Assembly (NCBI RefSeq): GCF_033097365.1
Contig: NZ_AP028461.1
Span: 6,634,001 to 6,698,000 of the forward strand
From: Actinoplanes sichuanensis
GTDB lineage: Bacteria > Actinomycetota > Actinomycetes > Mycobacteriales > Micromonosporaceae
Reading direction: 5' to 3'
DNA: 64,000 nucleotides
The first letter of the stretch is position 1. Each line of letters starts with the position of its first letter. The notes beneath the pieces are model-generated. The model ran no database searches, was not told the origin of the DNA, and was given only the letters and a program-made list of their open reading frames with translations. Position numbers and translations under genes: made by a program. Shown here piece by piece: positions 59,395 through 64,000 of the stretch.

Positions 59395-60263
59395 CTGCTT
59401 CCGCTTTGCGAGCGATCCTCGCCTCCGACCGGGTCACCCACGTGCCCGGCGTCTACGACCCGGTCACCGCGGCGCTCGCGGTGGCGGCCGGGCACCGGGC
59501 CGTGCACCTGTCCGGGGCGGCCGTCTCGGCGATCATGCTGGGCCGCCCGGACCTCGGGTTCGTGCACGGCACGCAGATCGCCGACCGGGCGTCCACACTG
59601 GTCCCGGCGCTCGGCGACATCCCGCTGATCGCCGACGCGGACACCGGCTACGGCAATCCGCTGCACGCGGTGTGGACGGCCCTCGCGTACTCCCGCGCCG
59701 GCATCTCCGGTCTGCACCTGGAGGACCAGGCCAGCCCGAAACGGTGCGGTCACCTGGCCGGCAAGGAGATCATCGACATCGGCGAGGCGGCCGCGAAGAT
59801 CACCGCCCTGGCCGATCAGGCGCCGCACATCGTGGTGATCGCCCGGACCGACGCGTACTCGGTTCGCGGCCTCGACGAGACGATCGTGCGCTGCCGGGCC
59901 TATGCCGAGGCCGGGGCGGATGCCGTGTTCCCGGAGGGCGTCGACAGCCTCGACGAGTTGAAGCTGGTGCACCGGGCGCTTCCGGGCGTACCCCTGGTGA
60001 TCAACCGCAGTGAGGCCGGCGGCAACCGGCCGGTGCTCTCCGACGCCGATCTCGCCGAGGTCGGTGTCCGCCTGGTCCTGCACCCGGTGGCGGCGCTGCT
60101 CGCCGCCATGCGGGCGGCGTCGCTCGCCTACCGCGCCATCGCCGACGGCGGCACCGCCGAACCCGTCGACAGGATGCCGTGGGCCGCGTTCACCGCCCTC
60201 GTCGGTCAGGACGAGGCCCTCGACCTCGACGCCCGCTACGTCCCCGGGAGATTGCAAACGTGA
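59391..60263 (+). CDS. isocitrate lyase / PEP mutase family enzyme
   Basis: 290 residues. GVYDPVTAALAVAAGHRAVHLSG, PLIADADTGYGNPLH (Mg-binding), GLHLEDQASPKRCGHLAGKEI with the catalytic Cys loop KRCGH of lyases, VIARTDAYSVRGLDETI, AGADAVFPEG. Similar to methylisocitrate lyase and 2,3-dimethylmalate lyase, which split C5-C7 dicarboxylic or tricarboxylic hydroxy acids into pyruvate or succinate-type products. With the MmgE/PrpD gene of the minus arm it could form a methylcitrate-like end segment. ATGA and GTGA overlaps on both sides. Confidence 0.9.
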   Translation: MTASALRAILASDRVTHVPGVYDPVTAALAVAAGHRAVHLSGAAVSAIMLGRPDLGFVHGTQIADRASTLVPALGDIPLIADADTGYGNPLHAVWTALAYSRAGISGLHLEDQASPKRCGHLAGKEIIDIGEAAAKITALADQAPHIVVIARTDAYSVRGLDETIVRCRAYAEAGADAVFPEGVDSLDELKLVHRALPGVPLVINRSEAGGNRPVLSDADLAEVGVRLVLHPVAALLAAMRAASLAYRAIADGGTAEPVDRMPWAAFTALVGQDEALDLDARYVPGRLQT

Positions 60264-61414
60264 ACCGCATCCTGGTCGCCGGCGCCGGGCCGGTCGGGCT
60301 CACCGCGGCCCTCGCCCTCGCCCGGCGCGGATTCGCCGTCACCGTCCTCGAATCCGGGGACGGGCTGGCCGCCGAATCCCGCGCCTCCACCTTCCATCCG
60401 CCGACCCTGGAGATGCTCGACGACCTCGGGGTCGGCGCCGAACTGCACGAACGCGGGCTGCTGTCGCCGACGTTCGCCTACCGGGACCGCGCCGAGGGCC
60501 TGATCGCGATGCTCGACCTGGCGGTTCTCGGCGACGACACCCGTTTCCCGTACCGGTTGCAGTGCGAGCAGTCGAAGCTCACGCCGATCCTGCTCGCGCA
60601 CCTCCGCGACCTGCCCGGCTTCGAGATCGAGTTCGGTTTCCGGGTGACCGGGGTCGGCCAGAAGGCGGACGGGGTCATCGTGACCGCCGCCGACGGGCGG
60701 GCCGAGACCGGTGACTGGCTGATCGGTGCCGACGGGGCGCACTCGGCGACCCGGCGGGCCACCGGCGTCACCTTCGACGGCATCACCTATCCGGAACGGT
60801 TCCTGGTCGCGTCGGTCGACGAGGACCTCACCGCCTGGCTGGACGATCTGGCCTCGGTCAACTACGTCTTCGACCCGGTCGAATGGTGTGTGCTGCTGCG
60901 CACCCCGGACCACTGGCGGGTGCTGCTGCCGACCCCGGTGGAGACCCCCGACGAATACGAACACGCCCGCCTCGACGAACGGCTGCGCGGCGTCCACGAC
61001 CCCGGCCGGCCGTGGCGGATCGCGCACGCCGGCATGTACCGGGTCCACCAGCGGGTCGCCACGTCGTTCCGGACCGGGCGGGTGCTGCTCGCCGGTGACG
61101 CCGCGCACGTCAACAACCCGCTCGGCGGCCTCGGCATGAACTCCGGCATCCACGACGCCGTCGCCTACGCCGCCGCTCTCGCCACCGGCGACGACGCCAC
61201 CGTCTGGGCCGCGGCCGGGGATCGACGCCGGATCGCCCTCGAATACGTGCAGAGCGTCTCCCACCAGAACTACGAACGGCTGCGCGCCACCGACCCGGAC
61301 GCCCGCGCCGCGCATCTCGCCGGTCTGCGCGCGACCGCGGCCGATCCGGCTCTCGCCCGGCAGTCGCTGCTGCGCAGCTCCATGATCGCTTCCTTGCGGC
61401 CGGTCCCGGCGTGA
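60260..61414 (+). CDS. FAD-dependent monooxygenase (PheA/UbiH type)
   Basis: 384 residues. FAD-binding VAGAGPVGLTAALALARRGF at the N-terminus, mid-protein LIGADGAHSATRR (DG motif), and VLLAGDAAHVNNPLGGLGMNSGIHDA in parts (LLAGDAAHVNNPLGGLGMN, GIHDAVAYA). Single-component aromatic hydroxylase-like family using NAD(P)H. It could hydroxylate a ring or a related conjugated compound in the pathway. GTG 60260 overlaps the upstream stop (GTGA). Followed by the 44-base duplication. Confidence 0.9.
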   Translation: MNRILVAGAGPVGLTAALALARRGFAVTVLESGDGLAAESRASTFHPPTLEMLDDLGVGAELHERGLLSPTFAYRDRAEGLIAMLDLAVLGDDTRFPYRLQCEQSKLTPILLAHLRDLPGFEIEFGFRVTGVGQKADGVIVTAADGRAETGDWLIGADGAHSATRRATGVTFDGITYPERFLVASVDEDLTAWLDDLASVNYVFDPVEWCVLLRTPDHWRVLLPTPVETPDEYEHARLDERLRGVHDPGRPWRIAHAGMYRVHQRVATSFRTGRVLLAGDAAHVNNPLGGLGMNSGIHDAVAYAAALATGDDATVWAAAGDRRRIALEYVQSVSHQNYERLRATDPDARAAHLAGLRATAADPALARQSLLRSSMIASLRPVPA

Positions 61415-61503
61415 ACGCGGCGTCAGGATTCCGGTCCTCCCTCGACCCCGGCGGGGATACGGCCATCGCGTCCAGCGGTCGAGCGGGCACCGGCGCGCGC
61501 CGG

Positions 61504-61584
61504 GGGGCTTCGTCGTGAGCACCCCGATCGGCGGGGCGGGCACACCTGGGGCTTCGTCGTGAGCACCCCGATCGGCGGGGCGGG
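61504..61584. repeat. 44-base direct duplication of the ALDH start region
   Basis: GGGGCTTCGTCGTGAGCACC and the following 17 bases occur at 61504 and again at 61548. The second copy carries the real GTG of the aldehyde dehydrogenase (61559). In the first copy the same GTG (61515) opens a 15-codon frame whose TGA overlaps the second GTG. 61415-61503 shows nothing else. Confidence 0.9.
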
Positions 61585-63025
61585 GGTCATCGCCCGGGAG
61601 AATCCCGCCCGTACCACCGAGATCGTCGGAATGGTGGCCGAGACGCCGGCGGCAGCGGTCTCCGAAGTCGTCCGCGAAGCGGACGCCGAGCAGCGCACCT
61701 GGGCCGCGCGCGGGCTACCGGAACGGCTCGGCGTGCTGAGCCGGGCCGCCGCGGCGATCGAGGCCGCCGTCGAGGACCTGGCGACGCTGCTGGCCCGCGA
61801 GTCCGGCAAGGTCCTCGGCGACTGCCGTGGCGAGATCGGGTTCGCGGTCCGCTACCTGCGGTGGGTGGTCGAGCACGCCCCCGCCGCCTACACCGACCGG
61901 GTCGTCGACGACGCTCTCGGCCGGGTCGTCGAGCAGCGCAGACCCTACGGGGTGGTCGCCGCGATCACCCCGTGGAACGCACCGGTCATCCTCACCATGC
62001 TGAAACTCGCCCCGGCCCTCGCCGCCGGAAACGCGGTCGTCGTCAAACCGTCGCCGCTCGCGCCGCTGACCGTCACCCGGGTGATCGCGTTGTTCGAGGC
62101 GCCGGTCCGGGTCGTGCACGGCGGCGCCGACACCGGGGCCGCACTGGTCGGGCACGGACTCGTCGGCAAGGTCGCGTTCACCGGCGGCGCGGCCGGTGGG
62201 CGGGCGGTCGCGTCGCTCGCCGGGGACCGGCTCACCCCGTCCGTGCTGGAGCTGGGCGGCAACGATCCGGCGGTCTTCCTGGACGACGCCCCGTTCGACG
62301 ACGACGCCCTCGACCGGCTGGTGATGGCGAGTTTCGCGACCAGCGGCCAGGTGTGCATGGCGGCGAAACGTCTCTACGTCCCGGCGGCCCGGCTGGACTC
62401 GTTCGTCGACGCCTACCGGGCCGCCGCCGACCGGGTCCTGGTCACCGGCGACCCACTGGCCGACGGCGTGACCATGGGCCCGGTGATCTCCGCCGCCGCC
62501 CAGCGGGCCGCCCTGGCCCTGCGAGGCGGCGCGGCCCTCCCGGCGGGCGCGCGTGATGGCGGGGCCGTACACGATCTCGGCCGGTTCGAGGCGGACCCGG
62601 AGATCGGGTACTTCGTGCGTCCGTCGCTGGTCGTCGACCCCGATCCGGCGTCGCCGCTCGTCACGGCGGAGCAGTTCGCACCGATCGTGCCGGTACTCGG
62701 CTACACCAGCGAGGAGCAGGTGCTGGCCGCCGCGAACGCCGGCGAACTCGGGCTCGGCGCCTCGGTGTGGAGCGCCGACGAGGAACGGGCGTTCGCGTTC
62801 GCGAGGCGGTTCGAGGCCGGATTCACGTTCGTCAACACGCACAACCGCACCGGCATGAGCCTGCGCGCCCCGTTCGGCGGTGTGAAGCGCTCCGGCTGGG
62901 GCCGCGAATACGCCCACGAGGGCCTCGCCGAATACGTCCAGACCTGCGTGATCCACGCCCCGGCCGCGTTCCGCCCGGGCGCCGGACCGGTCGCGGGCGG
63001 CCCGTCGGCGTACCCGGCGGGCTGA
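61559..63025 (+). CDS. aldehyde dehydrogenase 2
   Basis: 488 residues. ITPWNAPVILTMLKLAPALAAGNAVVVKP in parts (AITPWNAPVILTMLKLAPA, AGNAVVVKPSPLAPL), VAFTGGAAGGRAVA, VLELGGNDPAVFL with the base Glu, SGQVCMAAKRLYVP with the catalytic Cys, and the C-terminal GVKRSGWGREYAHEGLAEYV. Only moderately similar to the other ALDH in the operon, so it probably serves a different aldehyde (semialdehyde type). The start is set by the GTG in the second copy of the duplication. Last gene of the plus operon; a large hairpin follows. Confidence 0.92.
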   Translation: MSTPIGGAGVIARENPARTTEIVGMVAETPAAAVSEVVREADAEQRTWAARGLPERLGVLSRAAAAIEAAVEDLATLLARESGKVLGDCRGEIGFAVRYLRWVVEHAPAAYTDRVVDDALGRVVEQRRPYGVVAAITPWNAPVILTMLKLAPALAAGNAVVVKPSPLAPLTVTRVIALFEAPVRVVHGGADTGAALVGHGLVGKVAFTGGAAGGRAVASLAGDRLTPSVLELGGNDPAVFLDDAPFDDDALDRLVMASFATSGQVCMAAKRLYVPAARLDSFVDAYRAAADRVLVTGDPLADGVTMGPVISAAAQRAALALRGGAALPAGARDGGAVHDLGRFEADPEIGYFVRPSLVVDPDPASPLVTAEQFAPIVPVLGYTSEEQVLAAANAGELGLGASVWSADEERAFAFARRFEAGFTFVNTHNRTGMSLRAPFGGVKRSGWGREYAHEGLAEYVQTCVIHAPAAFRPGAGPVAGGPSAYPAG

Positions 63026-63036
63026 TGTAGACGCCG

Positions 63037-63095
63037 CGAACCGTGACCGGCCGGGCGCAGAAGAGAGGGCTGCCGCCCGGCCCGGTCACGGTTCG
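63037..63095 (+). terminator. long hairpin ending the plus operon
   Basis: CGAACCGTGACCGG-CCGGGCG (63037-63057) pairs with CGCCCGG-CCCGGTCACGGTTCG (63074-63095), 21 bp with one bulged base and a 16-base loop, 12 bases past the ALDH stop. Confidence 0.85.
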
Positions 63096-63179
63096 TGGTC
63101 CCAACCCGGCCGGGTGTGCGAGCTGTTTCAGCGTCGCTGGAACAGCACCCACGACCAGCCGATCGGAAGGTGGCTGGGC

Positions 63180-63746
63180 ATGAGGCTGGGGTGCGGGATC
63201 GCCGCTGTCGCTCTGGGGCTCCTGATGGGTGGGTGCACCTGGCTGGAGCCGCCGATCGACGAGTCGGAACTCGCCGATCCGGCCCTCGGACCGGCCGAGG
63301 AACTGCTGCGGTCGGTGCCCGGTGACGGGGCGCCCGCCTACCGGTTCAACATCGGCGGGGGCGGCTCCTGTGCCCGGGCCGACGGGGTGGTCGACGTCGC
63401 CGGGCAGGCCTTCCAGATGGCGATCAGCAGCGACGGACCGGAACCGGGCACCGCTATCAGCATGGGTTTCCTGGTGCTGGGCGAGGACGCGTGGATCCGG
63501 CTTCGTCTGGAACCGGCCGAGATCGGGGAGCAGCTCGGCATCCCGGACGGGTGGGTGGCGTTCGATCCGGAGCGGGTCGAGTCGCTCCGGATCGCGGACG
63601 ACGACGAAACCGATCCGGTCGGGGCCGGTGACCTGCTGGAAAGCGCGGTGGGCGTGGCCCGCGCCGGGAACCGGAAGTACTCCGGCACCCCCGCGGATCG
63701 CAGCGAAGAGGCCGAAGAGAAGATCTACGAAATCCTGCGTAGCTGA
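63180..63746 (+). CDS. putative lipoprotein
   Basis: 188 residues. ATG 63180 is chosen because GGAAGG lies 9 bases upstream and a lipoprotein signal follows: MRLGCGIAAVALGLLMGGC with lipobox LMGGC, Cys at about residue 19. The mature part is acidic and beta-rich (FNIGGGGSCARADGVVDVAGQAFQM in parts: AYRFNIGGGGSC, AWIRLRLEPAEIGEQLG). An LppX/LprG-like or DUF family is possible, none confirmed. An imperfect inverted repeat (GCTGTTTCAGC/GCTGGAACAGC, 63122-63146) precedes it. It sits 33 bases... upstream of a second lipoprotein gene region at 63,849. Confidence 0.7.
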   Translation: MRLGCGIAAVALGLLMGGCTWLEPPIDESELADPALGPAEELLRSVPGDGAPAYRFNIGGGGSCARADGVVDVAGQAFQMAISSDGPEPGTAISMGFLVLGEDAWIRLRLEPAEIGEQLGIPDGWVAFDPERVESLRIADDDETDPVGAGDLLESAVGVARAGNRKYSGTPADRSEEAEEKIYEILRS

Positions 63747-63848
63747 CGAACGGCCAGCATTGACAGGATTTTTGCAGCCTGGTAGGCGTACACGGAAATT
63801 AATACGATTTGCGGCGTTCTAGTGAGACCGACTCCCCCGGAGCCCCAC

Positions 63849-64000
63849 TTGCGCCTCTACCGACGCGTCGCCGGCCTGGCCACTGTCACCGCCCTCAGCC
63901 TCGGCGCCGCCGCCTGCGGAGTCGCGGAAGCCGCCATCGACGCCGCGGCCGCCGCCACCCCGGCCGGCAAACTACTGGCCGCGGCACCCGACCAGGCGAC
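63849..64000 (+). CDS. putative lipoprotein (3' end outside window)
   Basis: About 50 codons are present. Start TTG 63849 with GGAG 6 bases upstream. The lipoprotein signal has an Arg-rich start and lipobox LGAAAC (Cys at about residue 24), then an Ala-rich stretch. Probably a paralog or partner of the preceding lipoprotein. A TTGACA lies at 63760-63765 in the 102-base spacer, with no convincing -10. The rest of the gene is not visible. Confidence 0.6.
   Translation, partial: MRLYRRVAGLATVTALSLGAAACGVAEAAIDAAAAATPAGKLLAAAPDQA

Noticed and set aside
44857..63025. Rut pyrimidine pathway or itaconate degradation pathway as the identity of the cluster
   Set aside because: RutB, RutD and RutE equivalents are missing, and the many extra oxygenases and Ltp/DUF35 genes are not explained by itaconate breakdown. 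Only partial resemblance remains.

Overview
The window is a high-GC actinobacterial chromosome segment. Codon use, frequent GTG/TTG starts, tightly overlapping genes and the family mix (a polyester-hydrolase-type cutinase, GAF/PAS kinases, GGDEF-EAL proteins, DUF1906/FG-GAP proteins) suggest Micromonosporaceae, probably Actinoplanes or a close relative. This is inferred from protein style, not from a marker gene. No rRNA, tRNA, CRISPR array, complete insertion sequence or prophage was seen.

Left part (1-25,530). The minus strand opens with a cut-off prfH and its partner rtcB, an RNA/ribosome repair pair. Next come a secreted PET-hydrolase-type cutinase, small membrane and hypothetical genes, DUF72, bluB (the B12 lower ligand) and a LacI regulator with its operator. 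A decayed GntR gene follows, then a run of short housekeeping or accessory genes (kinase-like, GNAT, spermidine-synthase-like, SHOCT, ATP-grasp, nitrilase). Further on are an EgtA-like protein that seems to have lost its catalytic residues, an ArsR/SRPBCC pair with twin operators, and a minus-strand operon of GGDEF-EAL, GH92 mannosidase and GT4 glycosyltransferase. A class V aminotransferase-fold gene sits behind a SAM-IV riboswitch.

Middle part (25,596-44,103). This holds signalling genes (STAS, two tandem GAF-PAS kinases of which one has lost its ATPase domain), a secreted DUF1906/FG-GAP protein, rhamnose mutarotase, a hydrolase/MarR pair, ndh, tdk and a secreted nuclease with a lamin-tail domain. 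A heterodimeric ABC exporter pair, a frameshifted M14 carboxypeptidase and a beta-lactamase-fold hydrolase complete it.

Right part (44,228-63,025). About 19 kb form one divergent catabolic cluster around an IclR regulator. The minus arm has twelve overlapping genes: three MaoC-type hot-dog proteins, LLM oxidoreductase, CoA transferase, MmgE/PrpD, a multi-module Rid protein, Ltp-type thiolase, DUF35, acyl-CoA dehydrogenase, CoA-ester lyase and DUF2461. The plus arm has a flavin reductase fused to a degenerate HMG-CoA-lyase half-barrel, an acyl-CoA-dehydrogenase-fold monooxygenase, two aldehyde dehydrogenases, an isocitrate-lyase/PEP-mutase enzyme and an FAD monooxygenase. A 17-bp motif recurs in both control regions. 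The gene content suggests oxygenation of a compound, perhaps a nitrogen-containing one, followed by CoA activation, hydration and retro-aldol or lyase cleavage to central metabolites. The substrate cannot be read from sequence. Two lipoprotein genes end the window, the last one cut off.

The region is rich in short tandem duplications just outside coding ends (11.4, 12.6, 14.1, 40.1, 44.1 and 61.5 kb).
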